NCBI GenBank assembly: GCA_039822105.1
Contig: JBCBMW010000018.1
Location: forward strand, 3,332 to 67,331
Length of the DNA stretch: 64,000 bases
Source: Parvularcula sp039822105
GTDB taxonomy: Bacteria > Pseudomonadota > Alphaproteobacteria > Caulobacterales > Parvularculaceae
Reading direction: 5' to 3'
Shown here piece by piece: positions 32,366 through 40,070 of the stretch. The notes under the pieces were generated by a model. That model saw only the letters and a program-made list of their open reading frames with translations, did not search any database and was not told where the DNA came from. The translations under genes and the position numbers were made by a program. Position 1 is the stretch's first letter; each line of letters starts with the position of its first letter.

Positions 32366-34618
32366 ATGACATTTCCCACAAAAAAAGATCTCATCGCCTA
32401 TATCGAGCGCGAAAATGCTGTTCGAAAACAGCCAGTTGACCGCCGCGAGATTGCTCGCGCCTTCGGTATCAAAGGCCCCGCACGCGCTGACCTCCGCGCA
32501 CTTTTGAAAGAGCTCGAAGCGGACGGCAGCCTTAACCTTGATGGCAAGAAGGCCAAACGGCCGGGACAATTGCCGCCCGTCACCATTCTCGACGTGGTTA
32601 GCACCGACAGCGAAGGCGACCTCGTCTGTGTTCTCCCCAAAGTGGAGACGGAGCAGAAGGTGATCCTTCCCTCATCCCAAGCGGCAAAGGCGAAACCGCC
32701 GATTGGCGTCGGTGACCGCTTCCTCGGCCGTCTGTCGGAGAGTGGCGGAGAGCTCCGCGCCAAGGTCGTCAAAGCCTTTGGCAAAAGCGCCTCGCGGATG
32801 TTGGGTGTCTTCACCATGGACAGGAACGGCGGGCGGGTGGAGCCGGTCAGCCGGAAGGTGAAGAACGCCCTTCTTGTCGCCCGCGGCGATACGATGGACG
32901 CGGAGAACGGTGACCTCGTCTGGGCTGAGGCGAAGCCGCAAAAAGGGTACGGCCCGCCGCGCGGCCGTGTGACCGAGCGGCTCGGCTCCGTCGATGATGC
33001 GGCGAACCTCTCGCTGATCGCCCTGGCCGAGCATGACATCCGCCTCGACTTTCCTGATCGCGTGATCCGGGAGGCCAACGCCTTGGACGTTGAGGCTGAT
33101 CCGCATCATGAGGATCTTCGCGAGACGCCGCTGGTCACCATCGACCCTGCCGAGGCGCGGGACCATGACGACGCGGTGTTCGCCGAAGAAAAGGATGACG
33201 GCTTCCGCCTTTTGGTGGCGATTGCCGATGTCAGCTATTTCGTCCGCCCAGGAACCGCTCTCGACGCAGAGGCGGAAAGGCGCGGCAACTCGGTCTATCT
33301 TCCCGACAGGGTCGTTCCCATGCTGCCTGAGCGGCTGTCCAATGACCTTTGCTCTTTGAGAGAAGGCGAAGACCGGCTCGCGCTTGTTTGCGAGATCGAG
33401 ATTGGTAAGCGCGGGGGCAAGAAGTCTCACCGTTTCTTCCGTGCGGTGATCAAGAACCACAAGAACCTCGCCTATGAGCGGGCCCAGGCGATTGAGGATG
33501 GTCACGAAAAGGGGCCGAAAGAGGTCAAAACCCTCTTCAAAGCCTATCGTGCCTTGATGGTGGCGCGAGAGCGGCGGGAGCCCCTCGATCTTGATATGCG
33601 CGAGCGGAAGCTCGTCATGGGCAAGGACGGCTTGATCGCCGGTGTGACGCGGAAAGATCGTCTGGATGCGCACCGATTGATTGAAGAGTTTATGGTGCTC
33701 GCCAATGTCTGTGCGGCGGAAACGCTCGAGGAGCGCGAGCGCACCTGTGTCTACCGCGTGCATGATCGGCCAGACCCTGAGCGCCTTGACGGCCTCAGGC
33801 TGTATCTGGAAGGGCTCGGCTACACCCTGCCGAAGGGTGATGAGGTGCGCGCCTCCAACCTCAACGGCGTTCTGCAAAAGGCGCGGGAGAAGGATGAGCT
33901 CGACATCATCGCGATGTCAGTCCTCCGTGCCCAGAGCCAAGCGATCTATGACACCACCAATATCGGTCATTTCGGACTGTCGCTGAAGCGCTACGCTCAC
34001 TTTACGTCTCCCATCCGCCGGTACGCTGATTTGACCGTACACCGAGGGATCGTGCGAGGCCTTGGTCTAGGGGCTGGCGGTGTTGACGATGCTGATGAGG
34101 TCCGTCTACCGAAGATCGCTGAGGACATCTCAATCTGCGAACGTGCAGCTGTTTCCGCAGAGCGCGACACCGAGGCGCGCATGCTGGCCGCGTTCCTGGA
34201 AGAGCAAACCGGCGCTGTTTTCCACGGCCGGATCAGCGGCGTCACCCGCGCGGGGCTGTTCATCGCGCTCGATGAGACGGGAGCGGACGGCTTTGTCCCG
34301 ATGCGGTCGTTAGGCTGGGAGCGGTTTGAACACGATGAAGGCAAAAAAGCGCTGATCTCGGAGCATTCCGGCGCGGCCTACACGCTAGGCCAACCGGTGC
34401 AGGTTCGCCTCCTTGAGGTCACGCCGCTCCAGGGCGGTTTGCGGTTCGAGATGCTCTCCAAACCGCGCCAGGCGAAAGAGGATGACGCCCCCAAGAGCCG
34501 CCACCAAAAGGCCAAGGCCGCGGCGGCCCGCGCGTCCGGCAAGAAGCCACGCAAGCCCAAACCGAAACCGGCGCCGGCTCCCGCCAAACTGACCCGCAGG
34601 CCGCGTAAGAAGCGCTAG
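32366..34618 (+). CDS. rnr: ribonuclease R
   Basis: 750-residue 3'-to-5' exoribonuclease that degrades structured RNA. Order: N-terminal winged-helix (about 1-60), cold-shock domains, the RNB catalytic domain with VTIDPAEARDHDDAVFAE (metal-binding Asp cluster), the FTSPIRRYADLTVHRGI motif, an S1 domain (about 615-700, GAVFHGRISGVTRAGLFIAL) and a Lys/Arg-rich tail (about 705-750). The basic tail is characteristic of RNase R and separates it from RNase II. ATG at 32366 begins the usual family N-terminus. Confidence 0.95.
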   Translation: MTFPTKKDLIAYIERENAVRKQPVDRREIARAFGIKGPARADLRALLKELEADGSLNLDGKKAKRPGQLPPVTILDVVSTDSEGDLVCVLPKVETEQKVILPSSQAAKAKPPIGVGDRFLGRLSESGGELRAKVVKAFGKSASRMLGVFTMDRNGGRVEPVSRKVKNALLVARGDTMDAENGDLVWAEAKPQKGYGPPRGRVTERLGSVDDAANLSLIALAEHDIRLDFPDRVIREANALDVEADPHHEDLRETPLVTIDPAEARDHDDAVFAEEKDDGFRLLVAIADVSYFVRPGTALDAEAERRGNSVYLPDRVVPMLPERLSNDLCSLREGEDRLALVCEIEIGKRGGKKSHRFFRAVIKNHKNLAYERAQAIEDGHEKGPKEVKTLFKAYRALMVARERREPLDLDMRERKLVMGKDGLIAGVTRKDRLDAHRLIEEFMVLANVCAAETLEERERTCVYRVHDRPDPERLDGLRLYLEGLGYTLPKGDEVRASNLNGVLQKAREKDELDIIAMSVLRAQSQAIYDTTNIGHFGLSLKRYAHFTSPIRRYADLTVHRGIVRGLGLGAGGVDDADEVRLPKIAEDISICERAAVSAERDTEARMLAAFLEEQTGAVFHGRISGVTRAGLFIALDETGADGFVPMRSLGWERFEHDEGKKALISEHSGAAYTLGQPVQVRLLEVTPLQGGLRFEMLSKPRQAKEDDAPKSRHQKAKAAAARASGKKPRKPKPKPAPAPAKLTRRPRKKR

Positions 34619-34629
34619 CTGCAGATTAT

Positions 34630-34645
34630 TCAACCGGTCGGTTGA
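34630..34645. promoter_or_regulatory. operator 1 of the arsR-type gene
   Basis: TCAACC-GGTC-GGTTGA, six-base perfect inverted arms with a four-base spacer. It is 40 bases upstream of an identical-arm copy at 34670. The symmetry and location directly before an ArsR-type gene point to autoregulation. Confidence 0.75.
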
Positions 34646-34669
34646 CTATTGAGCTCGCTACCCCGATAC

Positions 34670-34685
34670 TCAACCACATGGTTGA
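34670..34685. promoter_or_regulatory. operator 2 of the arsR-type gene, over its start codon
   Basis: TCAACC-ACAT-GGTTGA, the same six-base arms as the upstream site with a different spacer. The ATG start of the regulator (34678) lies within this site, so binding here would block transcript elongation or initiation. Confidence 0.75.
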
Positions 34686-35007
34686 ACAAAATGATCTCGA
34701 CGGCATTTTTGCCGCCCTCGCCGACCCCACGCGCCGCGCGCTCTTGGCGCGTCTGAGCAAGGGGAACGCGACCGTGAGTGACCTCGCCAAACCCCTCTCG
34801 ATGAGCCTCGCTGGCGCATCGAAACACATTCAAGTGCTCGAGCGAGCAGGCCTTGTCAGTCGGCGGAGGGAAGGCAGGCAGCATATCTTGGCGCTTGAGG
34901 TGAGACGCCTCCGCCGCGCGCATGATTGGCTCCAGCGCTACGCCGTGTTCTGGACCAACGCACTTGATGCCCTCGAAGAGGCTCTACTGGAGGATTCCGA
35001 TGACTGA
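34678..35007 (+). CDS. ArsR-family transcriptional regulator
   Basis: 109-residue winged-helix repressor. DGIFAALADPTRRALLARLSKGNATVSDLAKPLSMSLAGASKHIQVLERAGLV is the standard ArsR helix-turn-helix region. It has no CxC metal site, so it belongs to the non-metal group that pairs with SRPBCC proteins. The ATG at 34678 is preferred to a TTG at 34642. Two identical-arm operators lie at and before its start. Its end overlaps the SRPBCC gene by eight bases. Confidence 0.9.
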   Translation: MVEQNDLDGIFAALADPTRRALLARLSKGNATVSDLAKPLSMSLAGASKHIQVLERAGLVSRRREGRQHILALEVRRLRRAHDWLQRYAVFWTNALDALEEALLEDSDD

Positions 35008-35521
35008 CGTTCAGCTTTATGACGACCACCTGACGATCGAACGCAACTTACCTGCACCGCCAGAGAAAGTGTGGGAGTATCTGGTGAACCCCGAGCTCCG
35101 TCAGAAATGGTTCTGCGCTGGAGCCACGGATGACAATGTCGACGGGACGATCCATCTCGACTTCGACCATTCCCGCATCTCGAACCAGACGCCGCAAGGC
35201 CTCACCGATTGCGGTGAACCGGTTCTGATGAAGGGCACACTGACAGCTTTTGATCCGCCTCACCGGCTCGCTTTCATCTGGCACGAGAGCGAGGGAGGAG
35301 AGACGCATGTCACGATTACGCTGACGGCGCGCGACGGGGGTACGACGCTGCATCTCGTGCATGACCGGATAGCAGACGCCGAGCACAAATGGGGCGTGTC
35401 AGCGGGATGGCATGCCCATCTCGACCTGCTGGTCGATCTGATCTCCGGGCAGCCCGCGCGGGACTTCTGGGGGCACTATGGCCCCCTCGAAGCGATGTAT
35501 AAGGAGCTGATCGCAGGTTAA
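35000..35521 (+). CDS. SRPBCC/AHSA1-domain protein
   Basis: 173-residue START-like (SRPBCC, AHSA1) protein: IERNLPAPPEKVWEYLVNPELRQKWFC at the N-terminus, GTLTAFDPPHRLAFIWHE, THVTITLTARDGGTTLHLVHD, GWHAHLDLLVDLISGQP at the C-terminus. Such proteins bind hydrophobic ligands and are often co-transcribed with a small ArsR regulator, as here. GGAGG lies six bases before the ATG at 35000, which overlaps the regulator's stop. The stop shares TTAA with carA. Confidence 0.9.
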   Translation: MTDVQLYDDHLTIERNLPAPPEKVWEYLVNPELRQKWFCAGATDDNVDGTIHLDFDHSRISNQTPQGLTDCGEPVLMKGTLTAFDPPHRLAFIWHESEGGETHVTITLTARDGGTTLHLVHDRIADAEHKWGVSAGWHAHLDLLVDLISGQPARDFWGHYGPLEAMYKELIAG

Positions 35522-36708
35522 GCGGCCGCCTTCTCCGAGCGCATCAGTTCGACGAACTGGTCAAAGACAGGGAAGCTGTCTTCTGGGCCGGGGCTGGCTT
35601 CTGGGTGGTGCTGCACCGCCATGGCAGGCGCGCCAGCGACCTTGATGCCCGCATTGGTGCCGTCGAAAAGCGACGTGTAGGTCGCCTCAACGCCGTCAGG
35701 CAGCGAGGATTCGTCGACGGCGAAGCCATGGTTCATCGAGACAATCTCGACCTTGCCGGTCGCATGCTCTTTGACCGGATGGTTCGCGCCGTGGTGGCCC
35801 TGCTCCATCTTCATGGTCTTCGCGCCAAGCGCCAGAGCCATCATCTGGTGGCCAAGGCAGATGCCAAAGGTCGGCACCCGTGCATCAATCAGCTGACGGA
35901 TCACGGGAGCTGCGTATTCAGCTGTCGCCGCCGGGTCACCGGGGCCGTTGCTCAAAAGGACACCATCCGGGCGCATCGCCATGATCTCATCAAAGCTCGT
36001 GCTCGCAGGCACCGCCGTGACGCGGCAACCCGCAAGGTTGAGCCGGTGTACGATGTTCTTCTTCACGCCAAAATCGATCAGCACACAGTGCGGCGCACCC
36101 GTGACGGTGCCAGCCGCGGCGAAGGACATCGGACGATCCGTCGTCACCTCTTTGGCGAGATCCATACCAACAAGACCGGTCCAGCCCTTGGCCTTGGCAA
36201 TCAGAGCTTCCTGATCGAACTGGCCGTTGGGGTTATGGGCAATCACGCCGTTGGGCATCCCCTCCTCACGGATACGGATGGTCAAAGCGCGGGTGTCGAT
36301 GCCGGAGAGCGCGATGATCCCGCGGCGGCGAAGCCAAGCCTCAAAATCAAGCCGTGAGCGGTGGTTTGACGGGCTGGTCACCGGGGTGCGAACGATACAG
36401 CCCCGCGCCGCCATTGCGGCATTTGCGGCTGTGTTCTCGATGTCCTCGTCGTTCACCCCAACATTACCGATATGGGGGAAGGTGAAGGTCACGATCTGTG
36501 CCGCATAGGAGGGATCGGTCAGGATCTCCTGGTAGCCGGTCATGGCCGTATTGAAACAAACCTCGCCGACAGCATCGCCAACAGCGCCAAAACCTTGGCC
36601 TTCGAGGACGGTTCCATCATCCAAAACCAAAAGGCCGGTTGGACGACGGGGGCTCAACTCTTGACTCAATCTCAGTGGCACATCATCTCCCGCGGCGCCC
36701 TCGATCAC
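35518..36708 (-). CDS. carA: carbamoyl-phosphate synthase small subunit
   Basis: 396-residue glutaminase subunit that supplies ammonia to CarB for arginine and pyrimidine synthesis. The N-terminal part has LVLDDGTVLEGQGFGA, TAMTGYQEILTDPSYA and HIGNVGVNDEDIE. The C-terminal class I amidotransferase domain has the nucleophile in FGICLGHQMMALALG and the His/Glu pair in VQHHPEASPGPEDS. The start is GTG at 36708. carB is not in the window. It is divergent from the GatB/YqeY gene, as in many alphaproteobacteria. Confidence 0.96.
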   Translation of the reverse strand: MIEGAAGDDVPLRLSQELSPRRPTGLLVLDDGTVLEGQGFGAVGDAVGEVCFNTAMTGYQEILTDPSYAAQIVTFTFPHIGNVGVNDEDIENTAANAAMAARGCIVRTPVTSPSNHRSRLDFEAWLRRRGIIALSGIDTRALTIRIREEGMPNGVIAHNPNGQFDQEALIAKAKGWTGLVGMDLAKEVTTDRPMSFAAAGTVTGAPHCVLIDFGVKKNIVHRLNLAGCRVTAVPASTSFDEIMAMRPDGVLLSNGPGDPAATAEYAAPVIRQLIDARVPTFGICLGHQMMALALGAKTMKMEQGHHGANHPVKEHATGKVEIVSMNHGFAVDESSLPDGVEATYTSLFDGTNAGIKVAGAPAMAVQHHPEASPGPEDSFPVFDQFVELMRSEKAAA

Positions 36709-36833
36709 AGACGTGAGAGGGTGGCCTTTCTCAGCGCAAACGATCGCGTCTCTAATCAGATCCGCGAGGAGCGCAAGAGGCTAGTGAAGAATGGCGGGCA
36801 GCACATACAGTCGCACCGCCGAAGAGGATGACA

Positions 36834-37310
36834 ATGACCGACGAGTACGGGCAACTCGCTAAACAGATCGCCGCCGACATGAAGACGGCGATGAAACAGC
36901 GAGATGACAAGCTTCGACTGGCGACCCTCCGCCTTATGCAGGCCGCGATTCAGGACCGCGATATTCAAGCGCGGGCCGAGGATCGCTGCTGCGGCCTGGC
37001 CAATGACGAGGTCGAGGCGGTGCTGACCAAAATGGTCAAGCAGCGCGAAGAGAGCGCCAAAACCTACGAGGACGCAGGCCGAATCGAATTGGCTGAGCAA
37101 GAGCGTTCGGAAATCGAGATCATTCGGGCCTACCTGCCGGAGCAGATGAGCGCCGATGAGATCGCGACCGCGGTCGATACGGTGATCTCCGATGTCGGCG
37201 CCGAAGGCCTCAAAGACATGGGCAAGTGCATGGGCGCGCTGAAGGCGGCCTATGCGGGCCGCATGGACTTTTCAGCCGCCAACAAGGTGGTGAAAGAGCG
37301 CCTGGCTTAA
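36834..37310 (+). CDS. GatB/YqeY-domain protein
   Basis: 158-residue helical YqeY-type protein: LRLATLRLMQAAIQDRDI, EVEAVLTKMVKQREESAKTYEDAGRIELAEQERSE, IEIIRAYLPEQMSADEI, and a closing KDMGKCMGALKAAYAGRMDFSAANKVVKERL. The family resembles the C-terminal tRNA-binding part of GatB; its role is not established. ATG 36834 has GAAGAGG six bases upstream; an ATG two codons earlier is also possible. It lies between carA and dnaG. The stop shares TTAA with the next, convergent gene. Confidence 0.9.
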   Translation: MTDEYGQLAKQIAADMKTAMKQRDDKLRLATLRLMQAAIQDRDIQARAEDRCCGLANDEVEAVLTKMVKQREESAKTYEDAGRIELAEQERSEIEIIRAYLPEQMSADEIATAVDTVISDVGAEGLKDMGKCMGALKAAYAGRMDFSAANKVVKERLA

Positions 37311-38041
37311 GCCGCGCGGCGTTTCTTGGCCTTGGCCAGAAACGCCAGGCCAGCCGGGAACAGCAAGAGCGCGCCTGGAACCGGCACCTCGCCTGGAGGG
37401 CCCGTGATGGTGGGCGGCGGAACGATGACGCCGCCTGGGCCCGAAAGTCCTGGGAAGACGATCTGAGGCAGCGGTCCAAGCGGTGTGGCAGCCGCAGGGC
37501 TGACCAGTGGGTCGATCAACGACGCCTGCAGAGGCGCTGTTGGGATTCCTGAGAAGGTGCCATCGGCAGAACCGCCGAGGCTGGTGGGAACGATTTTCAC
37601 GGCCTCGGTTTCAGGGCCGCCCATGCCGGTCCACTCCGACGGATCATCACCGGGGTCAAAATCACTGCCCTTGCCGTAAAGGCCAGCGTCCACGATCCGC
37701 TGGTAGAGCCCCTCTTCCTGCGCCTCGTAGAACTCCCGGACCTCAGCCTCAGAGCGCTCACGGAAGGCATCGATGCTCTCCTCTGAGCCCTCCAGCGCTA
37801 CCGTGCGTTCAGGATCAAGAACGCCGTAAGCCTCATCAGCCGTCGCTGCGCGCTCCCGCGCGGCCACCCACTCTGCCTCGGTCATTTCGTCGGAATCGTC
37901 CGACATCATCAGGCCAAACGTGGCCAGACCGCCCGCAGTGCCCAGTAGAACGAGCAGCAGCACAAGCACAAGGTTGCGAAGAGCTTTCGGCCCATTTGCA
38001 TCAAGGCCGTTCTGCGCAGTCTTTGGATCCTCAATCGTCAC
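37307..38041 (-). CDS. membrane protein with VPxPG-type C-terminal sorting tail
   Basis: 244-residue protein with a non-cleaved-looking N-terminal membrane segment (about 25-47, LVLVLLLVLLGTAGGLATFG), an acidic helical part with many Ala/Glu (about 50-115), a Pro/Gly-rich region (about 140-215) and a C-terminal tail VPVPGALLLFPAGLAFLAKAKKRRAA: motif, hydrophobic helix, basic end. This is the tripartite form of PEP-CTERM/VPLPA-CTERM sorting signals. The GTG at 38041 is chosen because the longer frame runs into dnaG. It is divergent from dnaG. A second protein with the same tail type is at 62259-62936. Confidence 0.65.
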   Translation of the reverse strand: MTIEDPKTAQNGLDANGPKALRNLVLVLLLVLLGTAGGLATFGLMMSDDSDEMTEAEWVAARERAATADEAYGVLDPERTVALEGSEESIDAFRERSEAEVREFYEAQEEGLYQRIVDAGLYGKGSDFDPGDDPSEWTGMGGPETEAVKIVPTSLGGSADGTFSGIPTAPLQASLIDPLVSPAAATPLGPLPQIVFPGLSGPGGVIVPPPTITGPPGEVPVPGALLLFPAGLAFLAKAKKRRAA

Positions 38042-38180
38042 GGATGATGTTAACCTTTGATTGCACTGCGGAAAGCAGCCTGCTCCGACAGAAGTGCAAG
38101 TTCGCGACCATATAACAAATTTGCGAAAATGTTGAGTGTTTCGTGTAGCGGTGGTGCTACGTTGCCTATACGATTTGCGC

Positions 38181-40037
38181 GTGAGTCGATTTCCGCCCTC
38201 CTTTCTCGACGAAATCCGTTCCCGTTTGCGGGCCTCTGACATCATTGGACGGCATGTCCAACTGAAGAAAGCAGGCCGCGAATTCAGGGGCTTAAGCCCC
38301 TTCAACAAGGAGCGAACGCCCAGCTTCTATGTAAACGACGACAAGGCGATGTTCTTCGATTTTTCTGCGGGGCAGTCGGGCGATATCTTTAAATTTTTAA
38401 TGCTCACGCAGAATAAGACCTTTCCCGAGGCCGTGGAAGAATTGGCGGGTATGGCGGGTCTCGAAATCCCCCAATCGACCCCTGAAGAAAGTAAACGTCT
38501 GTCCGAAAGGGAGACACTTCTTAACCTTTTGACCGATGCCGCGCGTTTCTTTGCGGCACAACTGAGAGGCGAGGACGGGCTGGCGGCTCGCCAATACCTT
38601 TTGCAGCGAGGCGTCAGCGCGGAAAGCTTGAAGCGGTTTGGCCTCGGATATGCGCCAAGCGGCCGGGACACGCTCAAACGCTTCTTCCTCGGCCGCGGCG
38701 TCAGCGAAGAGCTGATGGTGCGGGTGGGCCTGCTGATTGAGCCCGAGGGCGGCCGCGCCCGCTATGACCGTTTCCGCGACCGGGTGATGTTTCCCATCAC
38801 CGATGCGCGGGGCCGGGTCATCGCCTTTGGCGGTCGCGCGCTCTCAAAGGACGTGCAGGCGAAGTATCTCAACTCGCCGGAGACCGAGGTTTTCCACAAA
38901 GGGCGGGTTCTCTACAATTTCACCCGCGCTCGGGAGCGTCTGAAGGGTGAGACCCCTCTCCTCATTTGTGAGGGCTACATGGATGCCCTCGCGCTGGATG
39001 CGGCCGGATATGCCGCCGTGGCGCCGCTCGGCACCGCGCTGACAGAGGATCAGCTCGCCCTCCTCTGGCGGCTCGAGCGGGCCCCGACCCTGTGCTTTGA
39101 TGGCGATCGCGCGGGCCGAGCCGCCGCTGAACGGGCCCTGGACAGGGCCCTGCCAAAACTCTCAGCCAAGCAATCGCTGCGGTTCGCGTTTCTGCCGGAG
39201 GGCCAGGACCCAGACGACCTTCTCAAGCAAGGCGGACAAGAGGCGATGGACGCCGTCCTCGCCGCCCGCACCGACCCCGAGACCACCATGTGGCGCCTCG
39301 CGTCAGAACGTCACGGCACAAGCTCCGCTGAAAAGCTCGCGGCCTTTGAAACCGAGCTGCGGGAACGGACCCAGCAGATCGCCGATCCCGCCTTACGCGG
39401 CCATCTCCAGGCCGCCTTCAAGGACCGGTTTTACAAGCTCCGCGGTGAGCTTTTCGCGGCCAACAAGCAGCAGCGCGGACGCGGCGCGCCGCGCAAAGGC
39501 CCGGCCCGCCTCTCGGACGCCCTACGCCACCGGATTGGCCAGGGCATGACCGCAGGGCGCCAAGGGGCGGTTCGCGAGGCCCAGCTGGTGGTCGGCCTCA
39601 TCCACCATCCGCAGCTTTTTCATCAATTTGAAACCGATATCCTGGCGCTATCTCTAGACGAGCCGAACCTAGCCAAACTGTGGAGCCGCATTATCGACGC
39701 GATCGTTGCAGATCCTGCTCTTGACAGCGGAACCCTTCGTTCTCAGTTGACGGGTTGGTCAGAAGCGGAGGCTACCTACCAGCGATGGTCTGAGGACCCC
39801 CTGGTCAAGGTCGTCCGGTTCACACGACATGATGCGAGCGATGAGGAAGCGGCCGCCGGATGGCGCGACGCTTATCTTATCAATCGTCGGCTCAAGGTTT
39901 TGAGCGCCGAGGTCAATGAGGCGGGGGCGGAAGCTCATATTGACCCAGGGCGCGAGAAAATATGGTTGGATTCTGTGCGCCACAGCCTCGCGGCGCACCA
40001 TGATGATGAAGCTTCCGAGGGCGGCGCCGCAGACTAA
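38181..40037 (+). CDS. dnaG: DNA primase lacking its zinc ligands
   Basis: 618-residue primase that makes RNA primers for replication. The N-terminal CHC2 domain (about 5-100), TOPRIM domain (VIAFGGRAL, LLICEGYMDAL, PTLCFDGDRAGRAAA at about 220-320) and a C-terminal helicase-binding region are present. The zinc-binding residues of the CHC2 domain are missing: the CPFH positions read S39-P-F-N42, and the later CxxC positions read D60-F-S-A63, so no C/H ligand remains. GTG at 38181 is the usual family start (MSRFPPSFLDEIR); an upstream ATG is less likely. It is 33 bases before rpoD and probably in one operon. Confidence 0.92.
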   Translation: MSRFPPSFLDEIRSRLRASDIIGRHVQLKKAGREFRGLSPFNKERTPSFYVNDDKAMFFDFSAGQSGDIFKFLMLTQNKTFPEAVEELAGMAGLEIPQSTPEESKRLSERETLLNLLTDAARFFAAQLRGEDGLAARQYLLQRGVSAESLKRFGLGYAPSGRDTLKRFFLGRGVSEELMVRVGLLIEPEGGRARYDRFRDRVMFPITDARGRVIAFGGRALSKDVQAKYLNSPETEVFHKGRVLYNFTRARERLKGETPLLICEGYMDALALDAAGYAAVAPLGTALTEDQLALLWRLERAPTLCFDGDRAGRAAAERALDRALPKLSAKQSLRFAFLPEGQDPDDLLKQGGQEAMDAVLAARTDPETTMWRLASERHGTSSAEKLAAFETELRERTQQIADPALRGHLQAAFKDRFYKLRGELFAANKQQRGRGAPRKGPARLSDALRHRIGQGMTAGRQGAVREAQLVVGLIHHPQLFHQFETDILALSLDEPNLAKLWSRIIDAIVADPALDSGTLRSQLTGWSEAEATYQRWSEDPLVKVVRFTRHDASDEEAAAGWRDAYLINRRLKVLSAEVNEAGAEAHIDPGREKIWLDSVRHSLAAHHDDEASEGGAAD

Positions 40038-40070
40038 AGGCCCCTCCTCCGCGTTGTGAGAAAAGGCTCT

